A stretch of 47,296 bases of DNA. Origin: Bradyrhizobium sp. LHD-71. Its GTDB lineage: Bacteria; Pseudomonadota; Alphaproteobacteria; Rhizobiales; Xanthobacteraceae. The notes below the pieces were generated by a model, which was not told the origin of the DNA, searched no databases, and worked only from the letters and a program-made list of their open reading frames with translations. The stretch is taken from assembly GCF_031157255.1 (NCBI RefSeq), contig NZ_JAVIFX010000045.1, positions 1 to 47,296 of the forward strand, written 5' to 3'. Made by a program: the position numbers and the translations under genes. Each line of letters opens with the position of its first letter. Position 1 is the stretch's first letter. Of the stretch, positions 16,921-25,013 are shown piece by piece.

Positions 16921-17955
16921 TCACCCCACCGACACCCCTGCCTTTGCCCTGCTAATCCCCAACGCCAAAATCCGGTGCAGCAGCCCCGGGTAATCCAGCC
17001 CGTCATGCCTTGCCGCCGTCGCGAACTCCTGGCTCTTGGCGATCTCAGGATTGGGGTTGGCTTCGATGAAATAGGGGGTGCCGTCGGCGGCGAGGCGGAA
17101 GTCGATGCGGGCGTAGCCGTCGAGGCCGAGGGTGCGGTAGATGCGCTTCGCGGTGCGCTGGATGCGGGCGTAGATTTCCGGGTTGAGGTTCTTGGCCGGC
17201 CCGTCGGCAATGCCGACGCGCTCCTGGTAGTCGGGGTCGTGCTTCACCTTCTCGGTGGCGATCTGCCGCGCGCCCTGGTCGCCCATGGAGCCGAACTTCA
17301 ATTCCCACACCGGCAGCACCTGCAGCCGCGTGTTGCCGAGCACGCCGACATAGAGCTCACGCCCCTCGATAAACTGCTCGGCGATGGCGGCGGTGCCGAT
17401 CCGCTCATGGATGAAAGCGACGCGCTCGGCGAGCTTCTCGTCGGTCTCGACCACGGAGGCCTGCGAGATGCCGCGCGAGCCATCCTCGTTCAGGCTCTTG
17501 ACGATCAGCGGCAGCGCGAGCCGCGCCGGCCGCTTGACCTTGCGCCGCATCGGAAACACGGCAAAGGCCGGCACCGCAATCCGGCGATGGTGCACCAAGG
17601 TCTTCGACAGGTCCTTGCCGCGCGCCAGGATCAGGCCGCGCGGGTTGCAGCCCGTATACGGGACCTTCACCAGCTCGAGATAGCTCGCGACATGCTGGTC
17701 ATACACGGGCTCATAGTGAAACTGCTCGAGCAGCGTGAACACCACATGCGGCTTGAAGCCCTCGATCGCCTCGCGCAGCGGCTTGATCTCCTCCTGCACG
17801 CCGAGCGGGCGAACCTCATGGCCGGCCTCGCGCAAGGTGCTGACGACGTCATACTCGGTCTTCCACTCGTTGATCTGCCGCGCGGTGTAGCCCTCCGTCG
17901 ACTCCGGGGGCACCAGGTCCGGCCGCATCAACACCAATATGCGCTGCCGTCTCAT
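16921..17955 (-). CDS. D-alanine–D-alanine ligase-like ATP-grasp protein
   Basis: This 344-residue protein has an ATP-grasp fold, which joins a carboxylate to an amine through an acyl-phosphate. The N-terminal region (RILVLMRPDLVPPE…VVFTLLEQF) and a Ddl-like core (PYTGCNPRGLILARGKDLSK, IVKSLNEDGSRGISQ, EQFIEGRELYVGVLG, YARIDFRLAADG, FIEANPNPEI) carry the usual Mg/ATP ligands (Asp, Glu, Asn). It is diverged from housekeeping Ddl, so the substrate is uncertain. The ATG at 17955 overlaps the TGA of the metallopeptidase gene as ATGA, indicating coupling; a start at 17967 is possible. It ends about 160 bp from the accessory operon, which is convergent with it. Confidence 0.85.
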   Translation of the reverse strand: MRRQRILVLMRPDLVPPESTEGYTARQINEWKTEYDVVSTLREAGHEVRPLGVQEEIKPLREAIEGFKPHVVFTLLEQFHYEPVYDQHVASYLELVKVPYTGCNPRGLILARGKDLSKTLVHHRRIAVPAFAVFPMRRKVKRPARLALPLIVKSLNEDGSRGISQASVVETDEKLAERVAFIHERIGTAAIAEQFIEGRELYVGVLGNTRLQVLPVWELKFGSMGDQGARQIATEKVKHDPDYQERVGIADGPAKNLNPEIYARIQRTAKRIYRTLGLDGYARIDFRLAADGTPYFIEANPNPEIAKSQEFATAARHDGLDYPGLLHRILALGISRAKAGVSVG

Positions 17956-18986
17956 AGCGCGATCCACTTGCGGCGCGAGGGACCGAACAGCGCGTGCATG
18001 GTCTTAGCGGTCAACAGGATGGTGAAATCCATCACAAGCCTCCGTTCAGAGCCGACGGCACGCAGGTTGTGCTCGCGGCAGCGGGAGATCATCTCGTCAA
18101 GCACGGCATCAAGCGTCAGCTGGTTCTCGCCGGTCCACCGCGCGACCAGCCGGCGGATCTGCGCGCGGTGGCGGCGGATGAAGACCGACGCCGGCAGCGC
18201 GCGGCGATGGCGCGGCTCGGCGGAAAACAGCCGGAAGAGATCGCGGTCGTAAGTCTTCGGCGGCTTGAAGGCGTAGAACGCCTGCTTCTTCTGGTAGTGC
18301 TCGCCCAGCGTCTGGCCGAGCTCATGCAGCGGATCGACGCGCTCGCGCGTCGTCACCAGTGGCCGCTTGCCGGCGAGCTCGTCCATCAGCTCGTCGACAT
18401 ATTCGAGCTTCTTCAGCGCCGGCCAGCCGGCATAACGCGTCCGCCAGTTCGACCGCGGCCGCAGCCACACCGCAAACGTCTCGGCGAAATCCTCGTCCGG
18501 ATGGCTCTGCGCGTACCAGAGCCGAAGATGCTGGACATAGCTCCGGCTGGCCGGATTGGGCCGGTAGTAGCGCGGGTAGCGTCGCGAGGACGGGCCGAAC
18601 AGCTGCTGCCAGCGGCGGCGGCGATGCAGCCGATACGCATGCTGCATGGCATGGCCGGCCTCATGCCGGAGTATAGCCATGCACTCGGACCAGCTGCCGC
18701 CCTCGACATCGAGCATCATCTTTTTCTCGAGCTTCATCAGGCGCGGATGAGTGAGATAGAACGGAATGGCGATGCCGGCTGTATCCGCCGGGCTGAACCA
18801 TTCGCTCGAGATCCAGGCGTGCGGCCGCAGCCGGAGGCCCCGCTCTTCCATCTCTCCGTAAAGCGCGCCGAGACAATCCTCGAGCCAGGTGCCATCGAGG
18901 CCAACCCTCAGGCTGCTGAGGCGCTTGTTGAGCAGCTGCTCATCGGTGAGCTTCTCCCAGGCATATTTCGGACGGGGCATAGGCAT
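17952..18986 (-). CDS. Putative zinc metallopeptidase
   Basis: This 344-residue soluble protein shows a zincin motif, ILRHEAGHAMQHA (HExxH), with a downstream HPDEDFAETFAVWL that could supply the third ligand. I recall such proteins as 'putative zinc-binding metallopeptidase' in Hyphomicrobiales. The N-terminal ~100 residues and the basic C-terminus (RRHRAQIRRLVARW) are unassigned. It is the first gene of a two-gene operon with the ATP-grasp ligase. Together they look like a peptide-tailoring pair, but the substrate is unknown. ATG 18986 is used; the TTG just before it and an ATG at 18980 are alternatives. Confidence 0.8.
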   Translation of the reverse strand: MPMPRPKYAWEKLTDEQLLNKRLSSLRVGLDGTWLEDCLGALYGEMEERGLRLRPHAWISSEWFSPADTAGIAIPFYLTHPRLMKLEKKMMLDVEGGSWSECMAILRHEAGHAMQHAYRLHRRRRWQQLFGPSSRRYPRYYRPNPASRSYVQHLRLWYAQSHPDEDFAETFAVWLRPRSNWRTRYAGWPALKKLEYVDELMDELAGKRPLVTTRERVDPLHELGQTLGEHYQKKQAFYAFKPPKTYDRDLFRLFSAEPRHRRALPASVFIRRHRAQIRRLVARWTGENQLTLDAVLDEMISRCREHNLRAVGSERRLVMDFTILLTAKTMHALFGPSRRKWIAL

Positions 18987-19106
18987 CAAAAGATCATAGC
19001 AATTATGGACTTAGATGGTGTCACAGGATGCGCCGCGCAACAACTGCCGCGGGCGGGTGGGGCGTGCCTGCACAGGCAGGGCTACCTCCGGAAGGCAACG
19101 CGCGTC

Positions 19107-19355
19107 CACCCTCCTCCCGCTCGCGAAGCGTTAGCGCAGCGAGTGGTGGGGAGGGTCGCATAGGCGAGCGAAGCGACGCCGTTCTTCGAACGGCTATGTG
19201 GAGCGAAGTGGAGGCCGGGGTGGGGGGCCTGCCGAGTCTCCTCATTAGCTGGATTCAATGAGGAAGCTCAGCGCCCCCCACCCCGGCCAGCTGCGCTCTT
19301 CGAGCACAGCCGGCCGACCCTCCCCACCACGCGCTGCGCGCGCGGGAGGAGGGTG
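19107..19355. repeat. ~250-bp complex inverted repeat
   Basis: Left arm pieces caccctcctcccgc, tggtggggagggtcg and ccggggtggggggc are mirrored in reverse order by gccccccaccccgg, cgaccctccccacca and gcgggaggagggtg. The centre is a short AT-richer loop near 19237-19262. It fills the gap between the metallopeptidase promoter and the HXXEE gene. A 40-bp insert at 19159-19198 recurs elsewhere. Confidence 0.75.
19159..19198. repeat. 40-bp repeat module (copy 1)
   Basis: The module starts cataggcgagcgaagcgacg and ends cgttcttcgaacggctatg. It is identical over 40 bases to the reverse complement of 31977-32016. The two copies sit inside unrelated host repeats. Confidence 0.75.
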
Positions 19356-19423
19356 AAGCGCGCCGCTGGCCCGTTCGTGCCCTCCCTCTTCCATCTCGGT
19401 CCGCTGCGCAAACCTCTCTTCGG

Positions 19424-19888
19424 TCATGTCTGCCTGAAGAATGGCTTTGATTTCGCGTTCAGCATCACGACCGGATACGCCATGATGACAGCGGCCACCG
19501 CGAAGGCCGCGACGAGCGTTCCCCAGCCGACCGCAGGAAGCGCGGTGTAGATCACCGCGATGCCGAGGGGGATGAACAGAACGACGGCGGTGATGAGCCC
19601 CGGCGAGAACCGTCCCCTGGCCCGAATGAACGGCAGGATGTGAAACACCACGGCGTTGATGAGCATGAGCATGGCGAAGCTCAGCGGCGCCAGTGGAAGC
19701 GCGGCGGCCAACTCGGCCTGGACGATGCCCAGCACAATCACCACGGCGTTCGTGACGTAGAAGTCGGTCCACTCCACCGGCAACCCCATGACGCCTCTGG
19801 CCCAATTGCGCCAATCAAACGTGTGCTCCTCGAGGATGTGGGCGGCATATGCCGCCAACCCCAACCAAGCGAGTGTCGTAAGCATCAT
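19424..19888 (-). CDS. HXXEE-type integral membrane protein
   Basis: This 154-residue protein has four or five hydrophobic helices. Near the N-terminus is HILEEHTFDW, the H-x-x-E-E signature of the HXXEE family. The function of the family is unknown; the conserved polar residues inside a membrane helix suggest an enzyme or metal site. Tandem ATGs at 19888 and 19885 follow gaggaagagg. The longer open frame upstream overlaps the next gene and is not needed. Its neighbour at 19914 lies upstream on the same strand, so they could be co-transcribed. Confidence 0.8.
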   Translation of the reverse strand: MMLTTLAWLGLAAYAAHILEEHTFDWRNWARGVMGLPVEWTDFYVTNAVVIVLGIVQAELAAALPLAPLSFAMLMLINAVVFHILPFIRARGRFSPGLITAVVLFIPLGIAVIYTALPAVGWGTLVAAFAVAAVIMAYPVVMLNAKSKPFFRQT

Positions 19889-19913
19889 GCTGACCTCTTC
19901 CTCATTCCTCAGC

Positions 19914-20381
19914 TCAGTCTGAATTCTGTTGTCCGGCCCAGCTCCCTCGCCGCGCCGCCCGCGCCTCCTCCTGCGCCTGTCCGTATCTGCCGTCCGCAGA
20001 AGGCCGCGCTCGCGCAAGTCCGTTCCGCACCAGCCACAGCCCCACATCGACCGGCCCCACCGAACACACCGCGACGAGGCGGCCGGCGTCATCCTTCTCC
20101 CGCGTCAGGCAACTGACCACCGCCTCCTCCAGCATCTCGCCGAGCGCGTTCATGGCGCGTGGGCCGCAGCGCCAGCGGAGATCATCGGTGCGCTCGCAGG
20201 CGTGATCGTCGGCCGGCACGTCGATGCCGTAGAGACGGATGCGGGTGCCGCGGATTTCCAGCGTCTCGCCGTCGATGACGGTGGCGCGACCGGAGATGGT
20301 TTGCGCATGCGCAGGCGTGAGCGCGCAGGCGACGAGGAGCGCGAAGGTCTGGGCGAGCTGGCATATGCGCGGCGCGAGCAT
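19914..20381 (-). CDS. Exported staphylococcal nuclease-like protein
   Basis: This 155-residue protein has a signal peptide (LAQTFALLVACALTPAHA) and a small SNase/TNase-like OB fold: ATVIDGETLEIRGTRIRLYGIDVPA, then CGPRAMNALGEML and VDVGLWLVRNGLAR. Active thermonucleases use an Asp/Glu/Arg set. Here IDGETL and LYGIDVPA keep some of those positions, but the second half is short and activity is uncertain. Cysteines (ERTDDLRWRCG, SCLTRE, AVCSVG) suggest disulfides, as in other alphaproteobacterial exported versions. ATG 20381 is chosen; a TTG at 20387 is the alternative. It lies 25 bp before the HXXEE gene. Confidence 0.82.
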   Translation of the reverse strand: MLAPRICQLAQTFALLVACALTPAHAQTISGRATVIDGETLEIRGTRIRLYGIDVPADDHACERTDDLRWRCGPRAMNALGEMLEEAVVSCLTREKDDAGRLVAVCSVGPVDVGLWLVRNGLARARPSADGRYGQAQEEARAARRGSWAGQQNSD

Positions 20382-20458
20382 GTGCAAGGAGAGCGCCGAC
20401 GGGGCGGGAAGTAAAGTGCTGCTTTGATCTCAAGAGCCGTCCCGCGATCCGGCGGTAT

Positions 20459-20636
20459 CCCCTCTCCCGCTTGCGGGAGAGGGTTAGGGTGAGGGCCCGT
20501 GGCACGCGCTGTCGTGGACGCGAGTGCTTAGTTGCGACACGACATGGCGGACTGACGCAGATATGCGAGATGAGCGGTGTTACTGCCCCTCACCCCGACC
20601 CTCTCCCGCAAGCGGGAGAGGGGGCGCGCCGAGTTC
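20459..20636. repeat. ~170-bp repeat with inverted ends, copy B
   Basis: It has terminal hairpins cctctcccgcttgcgggaga and ctctcccgcaagcgggagag, with gttagggtgagg/cctcaccccgac inside them and the same core words as copy A. It lies just upstream of the O-methyltransferase gene, in a 370-bp gap with no other gene. Confidence 0.8.
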
Positions 20637-20751
20637 TGCGCGAGCCCGAGAGGATCGACGGGTGCAATGAAATGCACGCCAAGGCATCCCATGGCGTTTG
20701 CGGCGGGGGTGAGGTAGCCTTGCGGTCCTTGGCGTCGAGAACGGGGTGGCC

Positions 20752-21768
20752 ATGCGTGATCCCGAGGACGACCGGCAGGCGCTCGATCTGCTGATCCGCG
20801 GCTTTCAGGTGTCGCGAACGATCCGTCTCGTTGCCGATCTCGGCATCGCCGATCGCATTGCGCCGGACGGCGCGGCGCCGGTCGCAGCGCTCGCGAATGT
20901 CTGCAACGTGCGGCCCCAGCAGCTCATGCGGGTCATGCGCGTTCTCGCCAGCTTCGACGTCTTTCTGATCGATGCCGACGGTACGATCGCGCACACGCCA
21001 CGGTCACTGCTGCTGCGAAGCGACGCGCCGGGCAGCCTGCACCACGCCGCACGTTTCTGGACCAGGCCCGGCAGCTGGCGCGCCTGGGAGGCGCTCGACG
21101 CCGCCCTGCACGGCGCCAACCCGCACCAGGTGGCGTGGGGCACCAGCCGCTTCGCGTATCTGCGCGACCATCCGCAGGAAGCGCGCATCTTCGATGCGTT
21201 CATGGCCGCCTTCCCGGACGACCGCCACGCCGCTGTCGCTGCCTGCTATGACTTCTCGTCGGCGCGCATGATCGTCGACGTCGGCGGCGGCAACGGCGAG
21301 ACGCTGCGGCGCATCCTCGCGCGCTATCCGCAGGCGCAAGGCATCGTGTTCGACCGCGAGGACGTGGTCGCGGCGATCACCGACGACGCGCGCGCCGAGG
21401 GCCGCATCACTACCCACGGCGGCAGCTTCCTCGATACGGTGCCCGGCGGCGGCGACCTCTACATCCTCTGTCGCGTGCTGCACGACTGGCCGGACGACCA
21501 GGCGGTGAACATCCTCAGCGCCTGTCGCGCCGCCATGGACATGAACGCGCGGCTGCTGGTGGTGGAAGGCCTGCTCGATCCCGATCCGTCGCGCGGCGAG
21601 CAGCTGGAATACCTGCTCGACATGCAGATGATGGCGATGTTCGGCACCGCGCGCGAGCGCACCTTCGTCGAGTTCAACGAGCTGCTCGGCGCAGCCGGGT
21701 TCGCGCCAGCGACCGTGATCGCGACGCCGTCGTCGGTGTCGATCCTGGAGGCGACGCCGCGGGCGTGA
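20752..21768 (+). CDS. SAM-dependent O-methyltransferase (plant COMT / acetylserotonin type)
   Basis: This 338-residue protein has an N-terminal winged-helix dimerisation domain (ALDLLIRGFQVSRTIRLVADLGIADRI, about 10-90). The C-terminal Rossmann methyltransferase domain has IVDVGGGNGETLRRIL (SAM binding) and CRVLHDWPDDQAVNIL, whose His is the general base of the family. Such enzymes methylate small hydroxylated molecules. ATG 20752 is chosen over the GTG at 20746. The gene is flanked on both sides by copies of the 170-bp repeat (B and C), an arrangement that would favour recombination. The substrate is unknown; it may work with the ATP-grasp and SDR genes downstream. Confidence 0.9.
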   Translation: MRDPEDDRQALDLLIRGFQVSRTIRLVADLGIADRIAPDGAAPVAALANVCNVRPQQLMRVMRVLASFDVFLIDADGTIAHTPRSLLLRSDAPGSLHHAARFWTRPGSWRAWEALDAALHGANPHQVAWGTSRFAYLRDHPQEARIFDAFMAAFPDDRHAAVAACYDFSSARMIVDVGGGNGETLRRILARYPQAQGIVFDREDVVAAITDDARAEGRITTHGGSFLDTVPGGGDLYILCRVLHDWPDDQAVNILSACRAAMDMNARLLVVEGLLDPDPSRGEQLEYLLDMQMMAMFGTARERTFVEFNELLGAAGFAPATVIATPSSVSILEATPRA

Positions 21769-21815
21769 GTGCGTCGTGGTGTATGAGCAAGAGGCAGCCA
21801 CGCGCTTTGCCTGTT

Positions 21816-21990
21816 CCCTCTCCCCGTTGGGGAGAGGGTTAGGGTGAGGGGCCGTGGCACGGGCTGTCGCGGATGCAAGTGCGTAGTTCGACACGAAATG
21901 GCGGACTCACGCAGCTATGCGAGATAAGCGGTCTCACTGCCCGTCACCCCAGCCCTCTCCCCGATGGGGAGAGGGAGCGCGCCGAGTTCG
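21816..21990. repeat. ~170-bp repeat with inverted ends, copy C
   Basis: It starts ccctctccccgttggggaga and ends with the ccagccctctccccgatggg hairpin followed by gcgcgccgagttcgg. The core again carries gtggcacg, gtcgcggatgcaag and cggactcacgcagctatgcg. Confidence 0.8.
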
Positions 21991-22051
21991 GCTGCGGCCT
22001 CCGATCCCATTATGGATAGCGCTGCGCGCGGGAGGAGGGTGAAGAAAGAAG

Positions 22052-22234
22052 TCAGCTCTGGTGGGGGCCGCGCATCTGCTTCAGGGCGTCCTTGATGTTG
22101 CGCCAGGTTTTTGCCTGCTCGAGGTCGCCCTGGGTTTCGAGATCGGCGGCCTTCTGCGCAGCCTCGGCGATGGCTTTCGGGCCATAGAGTTCCATGAGCT
22201 TGCGCGCATAATCATGGATCTGGACCTGTTGCAT
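22052..22234 (-). CDS. Small conserved hypothetical protein (60 aa)
   Basis: This 60-residue, charged, probably all-helical protein (YARKLMELYGPKAIAEAAQK … EQAKTWRNIKDALKQMRG) has no signal or TM segment. I recall near-identical small proteins in Bradyrhizobium-type genomes without a known function. An aaggag site 9 bp before the ATG and good codon usage support it as a real gene. It is monocistronic, between repeat copies C and D. Confidence 0.75.
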   Translation of the reverse strand: MQQVQIHDYARKLMELYGPKAIAEAAQKAADLETQGDLEQAKTWRNIKDALKQMRGPHQS

Positions 22235-22331
22235 GACGTCATGCTCCTTCGGCTGGAAGGGTATAATTCGTGGAGCACAGTGGGTGTTCCTCCCTGCCTC
22301 CCGGCTTCGTCCGGTGGGCTACGGCGGTGTT

Positions 22332-22512
22332 CCCTCTCCCGCTTTGCGGGAGAGGGTTAGGGTGAGGGCCGTGGCACGCGCTGTCGTGGATGCGAGGGTG
22401 TCAGGTTCGAAATGGCGGGATTGACGCAGCTGTGCGAGATGCGCCGTGTTACTTCCCCTCACCCCGACCCTCTCCCGCAAGCGGGAGAGGGGTGCGCTGA
22501 GTTCGGGGCGGC
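22332..22512. repeat. ~170-bp repeat with inverted ends, copy D
   Basis: It has the same structure as copies A-C, starting ccctctcccgctttgcggga and ending ctctcccgcaagcgggagag plus gtgcgctgagttcgg. It lies immediately before the ATP-grasp gene and fills most of a 304-bp gap. Confidence 0.8.
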
Positions 22513-22538
22513 CTCCGATATGCGATAACCATGCACGC

Positions 22539-23801
22539 ATGACACCGAACGACGTTTCCGCTTCAAGCCGGCGCCTGCGCGTCCTTCTGTCGGAAGGATC
22601 GAGCACGTCGGCGCGCGAGGCAATCACGGTGCTGGGCCTGAGCGGCCATCATGTGGAGGTGTGCGATCCGCAGGTCCACTGTCTCGGGCGGTTCTCGCGT
22701 TTCGTCGCGGGCTTTCATCGCTGCCCGCCGCTGTCGACCGATCCGAAAGGCTACGTGACCTTCATCCGCGATCTCGTATCGCAGCGCCGGTTCGACGTGC
22801 TGCTGCCGATCCACGAGCAGGGACTTGCGCTGGCGAAAGCGAGCGACGTGCTCGCGCCGCACGTCGCCTTCGCGCTGCCGTCCTTCGCGGCGTACCGACA
22901 GGCGCTGGATAAAGCCGCGTTCAGCAAACTGCTCACCGCGCTCGAGCTGCCGCAGCCGCGCACACAGCTGCTGCACACGCGCGAAGAACTGCTCGCGCTC
23001 GACGATTTTCCTTATGCGGTGAAAGCCGCGGTCGGCACCGCGAGCCGGGCCGTCTGGCATGTGACGGACCGTGACAGCCTGACGCTGGCCGCCGACGAGC
23101 TCGCGCGCGGCGGCGCGTTCACCGACGTCGTCCTCGCCCAGGACTGGCTCGATGCGCCGATCGAGCATGCGCAGGCGGTGTTCGATCGCGGACAGCTGCG
23201 CGGCCTGCACGCCTATCGGCAGATCGCCCGCGGCGCCGGCGGCGGCGACGCGGTGAAGGACAGCGTCGATCGGCCGGCGGTGCGCGATCACCTGGCGCGC
23301 ATCGGCGCGCATCTCGGCTGGCACGGGGCGCTGTCGGTGGACTACCTGGCGCGGGGCGCGGGCGATGACGTCGCCTACATCGACTGCAACCCGCGGCTGG
23401 TGGAGCCGATGAGCGCCCAGCTTGCCGGCTGCGACCTCCTGGGCCTGCTGCTGCAGGTCTCGGTGGCCGCCTCGCCGGCGGAACTGCCGCCCGGGCAGCC
23501 CGGCGTGCGCTCGCACCTCGCCCTGCAGGCGCTGCTCGGCTGCGCGCTGCGGACCGGATCCCGCCTGGAACTTGCGCGGGAGTGTGGCCGGCTGGCCATG
23601 AAACGGGGGATCTACCAGGGAAGCCGGGAGGAACTGACGCCGCTGCGCGCCGACTGGCTGAGCGTCGTTCCGACCTTGTTTGCCGCCGCCTGGCTGCTGA
23701 TCCGGCCCGAGGCCGCTTCGACCATGGCCCGGGCGGGCTGGGGGGAACACCTTCTCAATCCGGAAACCATCCGCCAGATTGAGGGTTGGAACGGACCATA
23801 A
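22539..23801 (+). CDS. ATP-grasp domain protein
   Basis: This 420-residue protein is built like carbamoyl-phosphate-synthase/biotin-carboxylase-type ATP-grasp ligases. The N-terminal Rossmann part (RLRVLLSEGSSTSAREAITVLG) is followed by LLPIHEQGLALA, an ATP-binding region (FPYAVKAAVGTASRAVWHV, VVLAQDWLDAPIEHAQAVF) and the Mg-binding end, YIDCNPRLVEPM. A C-terminal ~100 residues is mostly helical. ATG 22539 is used because everything upstream in frame comes from the 170-bp repeat. It lies 57 bp before the SDR gene in the same direction. The substrate is unknown; the pair could build an amide-containing metabolite. Confidence 0.82.
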   Translation: MTPNDVSASSRRLRVLLSEGSSTSAREAITVLGLSGHHVEVCDPQVHCLGRFSRFVAGFHRCPPLSTDPKGYVTFIRDLVSQRRFDVLLPIHEQGLALAKASDVLAPHVAFALPSFAAYRQALDKAAFSKLLTALELPQPRTQLLHTREELLALDDFPYAVKAAVGTASRAVWHVTDRDSLTLAADELARGGAFTDVVLAQDWLDAPIEHAQAVFDRGQLRGLHAYRQIARGAGGGDAVKDSVDRPAVRDHLARIGAHLGWHGALSVDYLARGAGDDVAYIDCNPRLVEPMSAQLAGCDLLGLLLQVSVAASPAELPPGQPGVRSHLALQALLGCALRTGSRLELARECGRLAMKRGIYQGSREELTPLRADWLSVVPTLFAAAWLLIRPEAASTMARAGWGEHLLNPETIRQIEGWNGP

Positions 23802-23858
23802 ACGCTATATCTTTACAGCTGCCGGGGGTGACTCGCCTTATTCCAAGGAGCGGACGAT

Positions 23859-24932
23859 TTGGACACGATCGCCCTGCAGCCCGCCAAAGCCGGCGCCGCG
23901 ACCCGTCGCGTGCTGGTGACCGGCGGCAGCGGATTCATCGGCCAGCATCTCGTCGAAGCGCTTCGCCATCGTCACCACGTGCGGGTGCTCGACTTGCAGC
24001 CGCCTGAGGACTTGCAGCAACCCCAGCAATCCCCATCGGAATTCATAGAAGGAACTGTGCTGGAGCCGCGCGACCTGCGCCGTGCGCTTGCCGGCGTCGA
24101 CACGGTCTATCACCTCGCCGCCATTCCGCATTTCTGGACGCCTGATGTCGAGGACTTTGCGCGGGTGAACCATCACGGCACCGAGCTGCTGCTCGACGCC
24201 GCGCGCGAGGCGCGCGTCGGCACCGTGGTGCACTGCTCCACCGAGGCGATCCTGTTTCCGCCGACAGGAGCGAACAGCGAGATCCCCGACCGGGTCGAAG
24301 ACATGCCGGGTCCCTACACCCGCTCAAAATTCATGGCCGAGCAGGCCGCACTTGCCGCGGCGCGCGACGGAATGCGCGTCGTCATCGCCAGCCCGACGAT
24401 CCCGATCGGGCCCGGTGATCGCAATATCACCGAGCCGACGGCGATGCTGTCGATGTTCGTGCGCCGGCCGCCGCCATTGGTGCTCGACGCGTCGCTGAAC
24501 CTCGTCGACGTACGGGATGCCGCGCGCGGTCTCATCCTGGCCGGCGAGTTCGGCCGCAGCGGCGAGCGCTATATCCTCGGCGGCGAGAACGTCAGCGTGC
24601 GCGAATTGGTGCGATGGGTCGGCGCGCTGTGCGGCCGCAAGACCACTGCGCATGCACTGCCCGGCCCGGCAGCGCTCGCCATCGGCGTCGCCGCCGAATG
24701 GTTCGCCAACAGCGTCATCAAGCGGCGGCCGCAGGTCTCCGCCGAAGCCGTGCGCGTCGCCATGCGCTCGATCCCGCTCGACATCAGCAAGGCCGAGATC
24801 GAGCTCGGCTATGCGCCGCGGCCGATCGACAACGCGCTGGCAGAGGTGGTCGCGTTGCTGAAGCGCGGCGAGGCGATGCACGGCGCGGTGACGAGTCGTA
24901 GCCTGCATGAGCGAAGCGACATGCAGGTCTGA
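23859..24932 (+). CDS. NAD-dependent epimerase/dehydratase (extended SDR)
   Basis: This 357-residue protein has an N-terminal NAD(P)-binding VLVTGGSGFIGQH (about 18-30) and the catalytic YxxxK as Tyr153-Lys157 in PGPYTRSKFMAEQ. Later come a GDRNITEPTAML substrate loop and LVDVRDAARGLILAGE, as in 3-beta-HSD, DFR or hopanoid-associated sugar epimerase types. The TTG at 23859 is the likely start because aaggag lies 8 bp before it; no closer ATG exists. It follows the ATP-grasp gene. The 3' end runs into a 'gtagcctgcatgagcgaagc' repeat, so the last residues (about RSLHERSDMQV) are repeat-encoded. Confidence 0.87.
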   Translation: MDTIALQPAKAGAATRRVLVTGGSGFIGQHLVEALRHRHHVRVLDLQPPEDLQQPQQSPSEFIEGTVLEPRDLRRALAGVDTVYHLAAIPHFWTPDVEDFARVNHHGTELLLDAAREARVGTVVHCSTEAILFPPTGANSEIPDRVEDMPGPYTRSKFMAEQAALAAARDGMRVVIASPTIPIGPGDRNITEPTAMLSMFVRRPPPLVLDASLNLVDVRDAARGLILAGEFGRSGERYILGGENVSVRELVRWVGALCGRKTTAHALPGPAALAIGVAAEWFANSVIKRRPQVSAEAVRVAMRSIPLDISKAEIELGYAPRPIDNALAEVVALLKRGEAMHGAVTSRSLHERSDMQV

Positions 24933-24978
24933 GCTTTCAGGGAAAAATTCCCGGATGTCGCTGGCGCTCATCCGGCTG
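24894..24978. repeat. 'gtagcc…gagcgaagcgacat' repeat overlapping a gene end
   Basis: A diverged copy of the repeat at 209-294 (cgtagcctgcatgagcgaag, later gatgtcgctggcgctcatccgg) overlaps the last ~40 bp of the SDR gene and fills the gap to the autotransporter stop. Confidence 0.6.
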
Positions 24979-25013
24979 CAAACCAGCTCGGAAGCATCAG
25001 CGGCGTGCCCTCA

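Noticed and set aside
19245-19814. 189-codon leftward frame overlapping the HXXEE gene
   Set aside because: The other frame has clear membrane helices and the HXXEE motif; this one is Arg-rich and runs into the palindrome.
2574-22512. CRISPR array made from the repeated elements
   Set aside because: The copies are ~170 bp, far apart and palindromic at the ends, with no regular spacers and no cas genes.
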